From assembly GCF_900142065.1 (NCBI RefSeq), contig NZ_FSRJ01000005.1, forward strand, positions 124,001 through 188,000: a stretch of DNA of 64,000 bases. The letters run 5' to 3'. Shown piece after piece: positions 57,710 to 64,000 of the stretch. The notes beneath the pieces are model-generated. The model was not told the origin of the DNA. It did no database searches and saw only the letters and a list, made by a program, of their open reading frames with translations. Every line of letters starts with the position of its first letter. The first letter of the stretch is position 1. Position numbers and translations under genes: made by a program. The stretch is from Agromyces cerinus subsp. cerinus. GTDB taxonomy: Bacteria; Actinomycetota; Actinomycetes; Actinomycetales; Microbacteriaceae.

Positions 57710-58261
57710 ATGGCCGCGACGAAAGAGCGTGCACTCGAGGCGGCGGTCGAGCTGCTCGGCACCGAGGGCGTGCGGGCACTGAGCCACGCGCGCGTCGATG
57801 AACGGGCGGGCCTGCCCGCAGGGTCGACGTCGAACTGGTTCCGCACCCGGCGGGCGCTGCTGGCCGGCCTCATCGACTGGATGGCCGAGCGCGAGCGCGC
57901 CGACTTCGCCCCGTCGCTGCTCGAACACCCGACTCCCGACATGATCGTCGAGGGACTCTGCGCGGTGATGCTCGCGCAGACCGGCCCGTTCGCGGCCCGG
58001 ACCCGGGCGCGCTACGCGCTCTTCCTCGAACTCTCCGCCGACGACGAACTGCTCGCACCGCTCTCCCGCCAGCGTCGCGAGTTCGAGCAGTGGACCGACC
58101 GACTCGTCGCCGAGGCCGGCATCCCCGACCCCGTGCCCGCGGCGCGCGCCCTCATGGCGCTCGGCGACGGGCTGATGCTGCACCGGCTCACCGTCGACCC
58201 CGGGCTCGACGTGCGTCCCGCCGTCGAACGTGCCGTGCGCGCACTCGCGGCGACTGCCTGA
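57710..58261 (+). CDS. TetR-family regulator
   Basis: A 183-aa TetR protein. The recognition region VRALSHARVDERAGLPAGSTSNWFRTRRALLAGL is at about residues 21-54. GAGAGG lies 6 bp ahead of the ATG at 57710; a GTG 6 bp upstream is less likely. The 36-bp palindrome just upstream is its probable operator, controlling it and the divergent epoxide-hydrolase-like gene. Confidence 0.87.
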   Translation: MAATKERALEAAVELLGTEGVRALSHARVDERAGLPAGSTSNWFRTRRALLAGLIDWMAERERADFAPSLLEHPTPDMIVEGLCAVMLAQTGPFAARTRARYALFLELSADDELLAPLSRQRREFEQWTDRLVAEAGIPDPVPAARALMALGDGLMLHRLTVDPGLDVRPAVERAVRALAATA

Positions 58262-58324
58262 ACCGGCGTTGACGCGCCGCCGACGCGGGCGTAGACCTGA
58301 GGCATCCGAGAAAGAGGTGCCGCC

Positions 58325-58720
58325 ATGGTGAAGGATCTGCTGATCATCCTCGAAGACCAGCCCGGCGAGGGGGCCCGGCTCGGCGAGGCGCTCGGGCGCG
58401 CGGGGGTCAACATCGAGGGCCTCTGCGCGATCATGGAGGGCGGTCGGGGCACCGTCCACATCCTCGTCGAAGACGTCACCGGCGCCAGGGCGGCGCTCGA
58501 GGGCGCCAGCATCAGGGTCGACGCCGAGACCGACGTCATCGTCAGTCCGGCACTGCCGGACCCCGACCTCGACACGCCGGGCGTCTTCGGCGGGATGGCG
58601 CGCGCACTGGCCGACGCCGGCATCAACATCTCGCTCGCCTACGTGGCGTCCAGGAACCGCGTCGTGCTCGCGACGGACGACAACCAACGGGCCACGAAGC
58701 TGCTGCAGTCGATGATGTAG
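58325..58720 (+). CDS. ACT-domain protein
   Basis: A 131-aa protein made of two ACT-like units: DLLIILEDQPGEGARLGEALGRAGVNIEGLCAI and GVFGGMARALADAGINISLAYVASRNRVVLATDD. ACT domains bind amino acids or small effectors and regulate enzymes in trans. GAAAGAGG precedes the ATG. Convergent with an alanine-dehydrogenase-like enzyme gene, but a functional link is only a guess. Confidence 0.8.
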   Translation: MVKDLLIILEDQPGEGARLGEALGRAGVNIEGLCAIMEGGRGTVHILVEDVTGARAALEGASIRVDAETDVIVSPALPDPDLDTPGVFGGMARALADAGINISLAYVASRNRVVLATDDNQRATKLLQSMM

Positions 58721-58772
58721 CGGGCCCGGCTGCGCGCCTCCGGATTTCGTCGCGTCGTCAGGCGCGACGCCG

Positions 58773-59933
58773 TCAGGCGTGCGGCGGGTACGGGTACTCG
58801 GGCGAGCGCCCCTGGAACTGGAGGATCGCCTCGTTGCGGATGCGCCCGCCCTCGATCTCGATCGCGCGGTCGATGGTGTCGGACTCCGCCCAGGCGTCCG
58901 GGCCCTCCATCACGGTGCGGAGGAACGGCATCAGGGCTTCGCTGATCTCCCAAGTGGCGGAGTTCCACAGGAACGACGGGCTGTGGTCGACGGCGTAGTA
59001 GTTGATCGAATCACCGACCGTGAACATCGGGTCGGTGAACGACGTCGGCCGCGCCCACTCGAATCCCATGCCGGCGTCGATCGAGACGTCGATGATGAGG
59101 CTGCCGGGGCGGAATGCCCCGACATCCTCGGTGCGGAGGTAGGTGAGCGGTGCGTTCGGATCCTGCAGGGTGCAGTTGACGACGATGTCGTGCGCCGCGA
59201 GGAACGGGGCGAGCGCGAGCGGCCCGTCCTCGGTGTTGACGGTGCTCAGGAACGGAGCGTCGGGGTCGTGCTCGAACTGGATGATGTCGATCGACGGGAT
59301 CGGCGACCCGACGGCGGCGGTGTCGCGGTTGGTCAGCACGCGCACGTCGTGGATGCCGTGGGCGTTCAACGCGGTGACGGCGCCGCGAGCCGTCGCGCCG
59401 AACCCGATCACCACCGCGTTGAGCCGCCGCCCGTAGTCACCCGTCGAGCCGCACAGCTGCAGGGCGTGGAGCACCGAGCAGTAGCCCGCCATCTCGTTGT
59501 TCTTGTGGAAGACGTGCAGCCCGAATCCCCCGTCGGACTTCCAGTGGTTCATGGCCTCCCACGCGATGAGCGTGAGGCCCTTGTCGATGGCGTACTGCGT
59601 CATGTCCCGGTCCTGCACGCAGTGCGGCCAGCCCCACAGCACCTGCCCGTCACGGAACTCGGCGAGGTCGGAGGCGAGGGGTTTCGGCAGCACGACGACG
59701 TCGGCCTCCGCGATGATCGCCTCGCGCGACGCGATCGCGCCGACCAGCGGAGCGAGCTGCTCGTCGGAGATGCCGAAACTCTCGCCGTAGCCGCGCTCGA
59801 GCATCAGGTTCGACCGCAGGTCGGCGTCGATCCGCTCGAAATGCGAGGGATGTATCGGCAGTCGCCGCTCGTCGACCTTGCGCGAGGTGACCAGCACACC
59901 GAGTGCGAGGAGTGAGGGGGTGGGCGTGCTCAT
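58773..59933 (-). CDS. Alanine dehydrogenase/N5-(carboxyethyl)ornithine synthase-like enzyme
   Basis: A 386-aa enzyme with AlaDH/PNT-type halves. The N-terminal domain reads LGVLVTSRKVDERRLPIHPSHF, VVVLPKPL and WGWPHCVQDRDMTQYAIDKGLTLIAWEAMN; the nucleotide motif is VIGFGATARGAVTALNAHG. The length and conserved HKNNEMAGYCSVLHALQL fit the group often named N5-(carboxyethyl)ornithine synthase. It forms or breaks an N-carboxyalkyl or imino acid using NAD(P)H. GGAGG precedes the ATG. Confidence 0.82.
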   Translation of the reverse strand: MSTPTPSLLALGVLVTSRKVDERRLPIHPSHFERIDADLRSNLMLERGYGESFGISDEQLAPLVGAIASREAIIAEADVVVLPKPLASDLAEFRDGQVLWGWPHCVQDRDMTQYAIDKGLTLIAWEAMNHWKSDGGFGLHVFHKNNEMAGYCSVLHALQLCGSTGDYGRRLNAVVIGFGATARGAVTALNAHGIHDVRVLTNRDTAAVGSPIPSIDIIQFEHDPDAPFLSTVNTEDGPLALAPFLAAHDIVVNCTLQDPNAPLTYLRTEDVGAFRPGSLIIDVSIDAGMGFEWARPTSFTDPMFTVGDSINYYAVDHSPSFLWNSATWEISEALMPFLRTVMEGPDAWAESDTIDRAIEIEGGRIRNEAILQFQGRSPEYPYPPHA

Positions 59934-59995
59934 GGTGGCCTCCAGTTGTGCGGGCTGTGGCCGGTGTCGGCTCTGCGCTCGCTCACCGGCATCCG

Positions 59996-61507
59996 TCATG
60001 GCAGATGCGAACCAACGGGTGAGCCGCCGTCTGTCGAACCGGCGTCCTGCTCTGAGGCTACCCCGCCGAGCAGGACTCTCCAGCGTTCGTCGGGGTTCAG
60101 GGGCTCGTGCACCTCGATGTACTCGCCGCCCGGCAGGCGCACGATGCGCCCGGTCTCGAACCCGTGCAGCAGCACGTCGCGGTCCTTCAGCTGCAGGCCG
60201 AGGCACACCCGTCGGGCCAGCGCGAAGGCGACGGCCGGTCCGACGATCAGCACGATCTGCAGTGCGAGCACCACGCCCTCGATCGTGAGGCTGAAGGCGT
60301 CCGCGATGAGGTCGGCACTGCCGGCGACCCAGAGCGTGGCGTAGAACCCGATGCCCGCGACACCGATACCCGTTCTCGTCGGGGTGCTCCTCGGCCGATC
60401 GAGCAGGTGATGTTCGCGGTGGTCGCCCGTGATCCGCTCCTCGATGAACGGATACACCGCCACGGTGAGCAGGAAGAGCCCGATCACCGCCAGCGGGGCG
60501 ATCACGGCGAGCGTCCAGGTGCGGTCGAACGCGACGAACTCCCACCCCGGGGGCACGAGCCGGAGCGCCCCGTCGAGGAAGCCGGTGTACCAGTCGGGCT
60601 GGCTGCCGGCGCCGACGTCACCGGGCGATGCCGGCCCGTACAGCCAGATCGGGTTTATCGTGACCGTCGCGGCGATGAGCATCAGCGAGCCCGAGACGAT
60701 CAGGAGGAGACCGCCCGCGCGGGCTGCGGCGTTCGGGAAGAGCGGCATGCCGACGACGTTGGCGCCGGTGCGCCCGGGGCCGGCGAACTGCGGCGGCTGG
60801 TGGCGGGCCAGCAGCGCGACGCGCACCACGAGGAGCGCGATCATCGCCGGTACGACCGCGAGGTGCAGCGGGTAGAGCCGCTCGATGATCTCGCCCGGGA
60901 ACTGGCCGCCGAACAGCAGGTCCTTCATCCACGTGCCGACGACGGGGATGCCGAGCGTGATTCCCTCGACGATGCGCAGCCCCGTGCCCGAGAGCATGTC
61001 GTCGGGCAGCGCGTAGCCGCTCCATCCGCCCACGAGTGCCGCGATGAACAGCAGGAACAACAGCACCCAGCCCGCGCGTCGCGGCCGGCGGAACGCCCCG
61101 GTGAAGAAGGTGACCAGCAGCTGCGCGAGCAATGCCGCCGGAAGCAGGAGCGCGGCCCAGTGGTGCGCCTGCCGGAGCGCCAGTCCGCCGGGCACCTCGA
61201 ACGTGACTCGCATGGTCGAGGCGAACGCCTCGGAGACCTGCGCGCCGTGCAGCGTGGGATAGGCCCCCTCGTAGACGACCGTCGTGCCCGACGGCGTGTA
61301 GTGGAACACCAGCACCACGCCAGTCACGGTGATGACGGCGAGGCAGGCGAGCGCGACCACGCCGAACAGGTTCGACCAGTGCAGCGGCACCGCCCGGTGA
61401 CGCAGCTCCTGCATCGCGGCCGAGGCGCGCCGGCCGATCGTCGTCTGCGACAGGCGCTCGCCCATCCGCCCCGTGAAGTCCGTGCGTGGTTCCCGTGCGA
61501 CGGTCAC
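59996..61507 (-). CDS. QcrB-like cytochrome b, orphan, lacking one haem-ligand pair
   Basis: A 503-aa membrane protein of the actinobacterial cytochrome bc1 b-subunit family with about eight to nine helices. Retained: His115 in RQAHHWAAL and His215 in YPLHLAVVP, which correspond to the low-potential haem pair, and the Qo motif PDWY at 304-307. Replaced: the second helix-B ligand is Gln129 and the second helix-D ligand Arg229, each exactly 14 residues on, so the high-potential haem should not be bound. No qcrA, qcrC or cytochrome oxidase gene is adjacent. GTG start after AAAGGAGAC. A paralogue with altered electron transfer is likely. Confidence 0.88.
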   Translation of the reverse strand: MTVAREPRTDFTGRMGERLSQTTIGRRASAAMQELRHRAVPLHWSNLFGVVALACLAVITVTGVVLVFHYTPSGTTVVYEGAYPTLHGAQVSEAFASTMRVTFEVPGGLALRQAHHWAALLLPAALLAQLLVTFFTGAFRRPRRAGWVLLFLLFIAALVGGWSGYALPDDMLSGTGLRIVEGITLGIPVVGTWMKDLLFGGQFPGEIIERLYPLHLAVVPAMIALLVVRVALLARHQPPQFAGPGRTGANVVGMPLFPNAAARAGGLLLIVSGSLMLIAATVTINPIWLYGPASPGDVGAGSQPDWYTGFLDGALRLVPPGWEFVAFDRTWTLAVIAPLAVIGLFLLTVAVYPFIEERITGDHREHHLLDRPRSTPTRTGIGVAGIGFYATLWVAGSADLIADAFSLTIEGVVLALQIVLIVGPAVAFALARRVCLGLQLKDRDVLLHGFETGRIVRLPGGEYIEVHEPLNPDERWRVLLGGVASEQDAGSTDGGSPVGSHLP

Positions 61508-61587
61508 GTCGTCTCCTTTCGAGCCTTCTGCACATACGACACGGCAGGGCCCCGAATCGTGACAGATCGAGCAACTTCCGCCCGAGG

Positions 61588-61614
61588 TGTCCGATCGGGT
61601 GCACCCTGTTCGTA
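61588..61614 (+). promoter_or_regulatory. Putative ECF-type promoter of the RibD-like/YCII/ECF42 operon
   Basis: TGTCCGA (61588-61594) is followed after 16 bp by CGTA (61611-61614), the same geometry as the ECF41 promoters in this window and similar to the TGTCGA form reported for ECF42. It is about 45 bp ahead of the first gene. Confidence 0.45.
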
Positions 61615-61659
61615 GCAAGGGTGAGCGGCCGCCCACGAGGGGCGGTCGGAGAAGGGACC

Positions 61660-62265
61660 ATGATCATGAAGCTGATCACCAACACCCAGATCACCGTCGA
61701 CGGCGTGATGCAGGCCAACGGCGGCAACAACCCGGAGTTCGACCCGGGGTTCGAGCGCGGCGGGTGGGCCATCCCGGTCGGCGACGAGGAGTCGACCGGC
61801 TACATCGGCGACTACTACCGGCGCGCCGACGCGTTCCTCTTCGGGCGCCGCACCTACGAGCTCTTCGCCGGGTATTGGGGCGTGCAGGACGACTTCGACA
61901 GCCCGTTCGTGAGCTCGCTGAACTCGCGCCCGAAGTTCGTCGCGTCGAACACGATCACCGACCCGCAGTGGGCTGACACGACGGTGCTCTCCGGAGACCT
62001 CGAGGCCGCGGTGCGCGAGCTGAAGGCACGACCGGGCGGCGAGCTGCAGGTGCACGGCAGCGGGCAGCTCATCCGCTGGCTGCTCGAGCGCGAACTCGTC
62101 GATGAGATGACGCTGATCGTCTGCCCCGTGATCGTCGGCGCCGGCACTCGACTCTTCCCCGATGAGGGCAAGGACTTCGCACTCGAGCTGCTCGAGTCGC
62201 GCACGTTCCCGACCGGCATCATCGCGCAGACCTACCGGCCCGCAGGCCGTCCGCAGTATGCGTAG
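61660..62265 (+). CDS. Dihydrofolate reductase/RibD C-terminal domain protein
   Basis: A 201-aa protein. TQITVDGVMQANGG, FLFGRRTYELFAGYW, FVASNTI and ELQVHGSGQLIRWLLERELVDEMTLIVCPVIVGAGTRLF are typical of RibD C-terminal/DHFR-like NADPH-dependent reductases. It is near the start of the ECF42 operon and is probably its target gene. Start ATG 61660 follows GGAGAAGGG. Substrate unknown. Confidence 0.87.
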   Translation: MIMKLITNTQITVDGVMQANGGNNPEFDPGFERGGWAIPVGDEESTGYIGDYYRRADAFLFGRRTYELFAGYWGVQDDFDSPFVSSLNSRPKFVASNTITDPQWADTTVLSGDLEAAVRELKARPGGELQVHGSGQLIRWLLERELVDEMTLIVCPVIVGAGTRLFPDEGKDFALELLESRTFPTGIIAQTYRPAGRPQYA

Positions 62266-62338
62266 CCGCGCGGCCCGCGTGGCCGTACCCCGGCCCAGCA
62301 GTCCAGAATGTCCCTGACCCGCATCGTGGAGGTGTGAG

Positions 62339-62668
62339 ATGCAGTACCTGGTTTCCGTGATCGACGACAAGACCGACTCCGGCACGGAGGAGGAGATGGT
62401 GGCGATCCGGGCGTTCAACGAGCGACTCCGAGCGGGCGGCCACTGGGTGTTCGCCGCAGGCCTCGCGGCACCCGAGACGTCGACGGTCATCGACGCCCGC
62501 GGCGAGGAGCCCGTGTTCACCGACGGCCCCTTCGTCGAATCGAAGGAGCACATGGCCGGGCTCTGGATCATCGAGGCACCCGACCTCGACGTCGCGCTCG
62601 AGCTCATGACCGCCGGCTCGAAGGCCTGCAACCGGCGGCTCGAGGTACGACCGCTCCTGTTCGTGTGA
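62339..62668 (+). CDS. YCII/DGPF-domain protein, ECF42 partner
   Basis: A 109-aa protein with the signature FTDGPFVESKEHMAGLWIIEAPD (DGPF at 62-65). DGPF proteins are the standard genomic partners of ECF42 sigma factors. GGAGG lies ahead of the ATG. It is 9 bp from the sigma factor gene, so the two are coexpressed; its biochemical role is unproved. Confidence 0.9.
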   Translation: MQYLVSVIDDKTDSGTEEEMVAIRAFNERLRAGGHWVFAAGLAAPETSTVIDARGEEPVFTDGPFVESKEHMAGLWIIEAPDLDVALELMTAGSKACNRRLEVRPLLFV

Positions 62669-62677
62669 GCAGGCCGC

Positions 62678-63910
62678 GTGAACCCCGTCGACGCGCGCGA
62701 GGCGATCACGCTGGCGCACTTCGCCGAGTGGGCCCGCGTGGTCGCGTCGCTCGCGAGGCGCTTCGGCGACCTCGACGTCGCCGAGGAGGCGGCGGCCGAG
62801 GCCTTCGCCACGGCGGTGGAGCGGTGGCCGGTCGACGGCGTGCCGCCGAACCCGGGTGCGTGGCTCACCACGACCGCCAACCGCAGAGCGATCGACCGTA
62901 TCCGGCGCGAGCACAAGCGCCTCGACAAGCACCGGGAGGCGATGCTGTTGACCGACGACACACCGCCCGAACCGCTCGGAGCCATCGACGACGACCGACT
63001 GCGCCTGATCTTCACGTGCTGCCACCCGGCACTCGCGATGGAGGCACGGGTCGCGCTCACCCTCCGCTTGGTCGGCGGACTCACCGTGCCCGAGATCGCC
63101 CGCGGGTTCCTCGTGCAGGAACCCGCCATGGCTCGGCGCATCACCCGCGCGAAGGGCAAGATCGCGGCAGCACGCATCCCGTACCGCGTGCCCTCAGCGC
63201 AGGATCTGCCGGCGCGCATCACCGGCGTGCTCGCGGTGCTCTATCTCGTCTTCAACGAGGGCTACCTGGCGACCGGCCCCGACACCGACCCGGTTCGGGC
63301 CGACCTGACCGCCGAGGCGATCCGGCTGACGCGCTTGATCCGCATGCTGCTTCCGGGCGACGGCGAGGTGGCGGGCCTCCTGGCGCTGATGCTGCTCACC
63401 GAGGCTCGTCGCCCCGCCCGCGTCTCGACAGCCGGCGAGCTCGTGCCGCTCGGCGAACAGGACCGCGGCCTGTGGTCTGAGGCACTGATCGACGAGGGCC
63501 ATCGCCTCGTGCGCGAGCGCCTGGCATCCGGAGTCGCGCCCGGCCGCTACCAACTGCTCGCGGCCGTCAACGCCGTGCACACCGACGCGCGAGACGCCCG
63601 GGACACCGACTGGTCGCAGGTCGTCGCGCTCTACGACCAGCTGGTGCGCCTCGACCGCTCGCCGATCGTCGCCCTCAACCGCGCGATCGCCGTCGCAGAG
63701 CTCGACGGGCCGGATGCCGCGCTCCCGATCATCGATCGCCTGGAGAGCGCGCTGCAGGGCTATCACGCGTTCCACGCCACCCGGGCCGAACTGCTGCGCC
63801 GTCTCGGGCGGCCAGGCGAATCGCGCGAAGCCTACGACCGCGCCATCGCGCTCGCCGGCAACAGCGCGGAGATCGCCTATCTGGCCCACCGTCGCGACGA
63901 CCTCGACTGA
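62678..63910 (+). CDS. ECF42-family RNA polymerase sigma factor with TPR-like extension
   Basis: A 410-aa sigma factor. Region 2 contains LARRFGDLDVAEEAAAEAFATAVERW, and region 4 AMEARVALTLRLVGGLTVPEIARGFLVQEPAMARRITRAK. A long helical C-terminal extension with LAAVNAVHTDARDA, YDQLVRLDRSPIVALNRAIAVAEL and RLGRPGESREAYDRAIAL is the ECF42 tetratricopeptide-like regulatory part, required for activity in studied members. GTG start 9 bp after the DGPF gene. No anti-sigma gene is seen. Confidence 0.93.
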   Translation: MNPVDAREAITLAHFAEWARVVASLARRFGDLDVAEEAAAEAFATAVERWPVDGVPPNPGAWLTTTANRRAIDRIRREHKRLDKHREAMLLTDDTPPEPLGAIDDDRLRLIFTCCHPALAMEARVALTLRLVGGLTVPEIARGFLVQEPAMARRITRAKGKIAAARIPYRVPSAQDLPARITGVLAVLYLVFNEGYLATGPDTDPVRADLTAEAIRLTRLIRMLLPGDGEVAGLLALMLLTEARRPARVSTAGELVPLGEQDRGLWSEALIDEGHRLVRERLASGVAPGRYQLLAAVNAVHTDARDARDTDWSQVVALYDQLVRLDRSPIVALNRAIAVAELDGPDAALPIIDRLESALQGYHAFHATRAELLRRLGRPGESREAYDRAIALAGNSAEIAYLAHRRDDLD

Positions 63911-63923
63911 GACCGGTCGCCGC

Positions 63924-64000
63924 CTACGCCCAGCCCAGCTCCCCGAGCTTCGCGTCATCGAGCCCGAAGTAGTGGCCGATCTCGTGCACGAGCGTGATGC
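63924..64000 (-). CDS. Zincin-like metallopeptidase family protein (C-terminal end only)
   Basis: Read from the window edge, the last codons give ITLVHEIGHYFGLDDAKL to a TAG at 63924-63926. HEIGH with a nearby GLDD is the HExxH zinc site and end of the actinobacterial metallopeptidase family (formerly DUF1025). The N-terminal part lies beyond the window. Convergent with the ECF42 gene. Confidence 0.8.
   Translation of the reverse strand, partial: ITLVHEIGHYFGLDDAKLGELGWA

Overview
The window is high-GC actinobacterial DNA, about 70% G+C in most places. It has strong third-position G/C bias, frequent GTG starts, tightly packed operons with 4-bp ATGA overlaps, and many TetR, ECF and ABC-sugar genes. 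Gene content (LAxTG-type anchored protein, CGNR regulator, LtrA, QcrB-like cytochrome b, paired ECF41/ECF42 sigma modules) and the dispersed CCCTTCGACAGGCTCAGGGA-type repeats suggest a Microbacteriaceae member (Agromyces/Microbacterium-like). That placement is an inference.

Layout. 0-7.6 kb: small enzymes and regulators, namely a TetR/hydrolase divergon, DUF1905, a proline-iminopeptidase-like hydrolase, a secreted choice-of-anchor-A surface protein, an LLM oxidoreductase, DUF4287, Nudix and DoxX-like genes. 7.7-17.3 kb: a carbohydrate locus. A minus-strand run of PfkB kinase, solute-binding lipoprotein, two ABC permeases and a large secreted PIG-L deacetylase lies divergent to a DeoR regulator and a GH4 glycosidase. 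17.3-34.1 kb: amidase/TetR divergon, a kinase-like P-loop protein, VOC protein, ECF41 sigma factor with its NmrA-like partner, a beta-lactamase-family remnant, CGNR/MFS divergon, a TetR-controlled hydrolase/EthD operon and a ClpC-type ATPase whose linkers carry in-frame dispersed repeats.

34.1-43.8 kb is the accessory part. G+C falls visibly, and the otherwise common 7-mer GGATGCC disappears across about 34.1-40.9 kb. This stretch holds a putative HNH-type zinc protein, a membrane/coiled-coil protein, a tightly coupled two-gene unit (PD-(D/E)XK-like nuclease plus a 490-aa partner of unknown function) and a 589-aa orphan. It lies beside an NAD-dependent epimerase gene that is itself interrupted by a repeat carrying an in-frame stop. 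Degenerate pieces of that epimerase occur at three other places (38.1, 40.4 and 43.7 kb), bordering the acquired genes. A FAD-monooxygenase/TetR cassette sits directly behind the epimerase. This looks like an insertion hotspot, and the two-gene nuclease unit is the best candidate here for an undescribed, possibly defensive, system.

43.8-64 kb returns to ordinary sequence: a decayed putative peptidase gene, SGNH hydrolase, LtrA, a frameshifted GRAM-like gene, a second ECF41 module with its AhpD-like partner and a good promoter match, a 704-aa membrane hydrolase, LysR/EamA, HAD, an F420-type reductase, a TetR/epoxide-hydrolase-like divergon with a 36-bp operator, an ACT protein, an alanine-dehydrogenase-like enzyme, an orphan cytochrome b that lacks both ligands of one haem, and a RibD-like/YCII/ECF42 operon. 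The window ends inside a zincin metallopeptidase gene.
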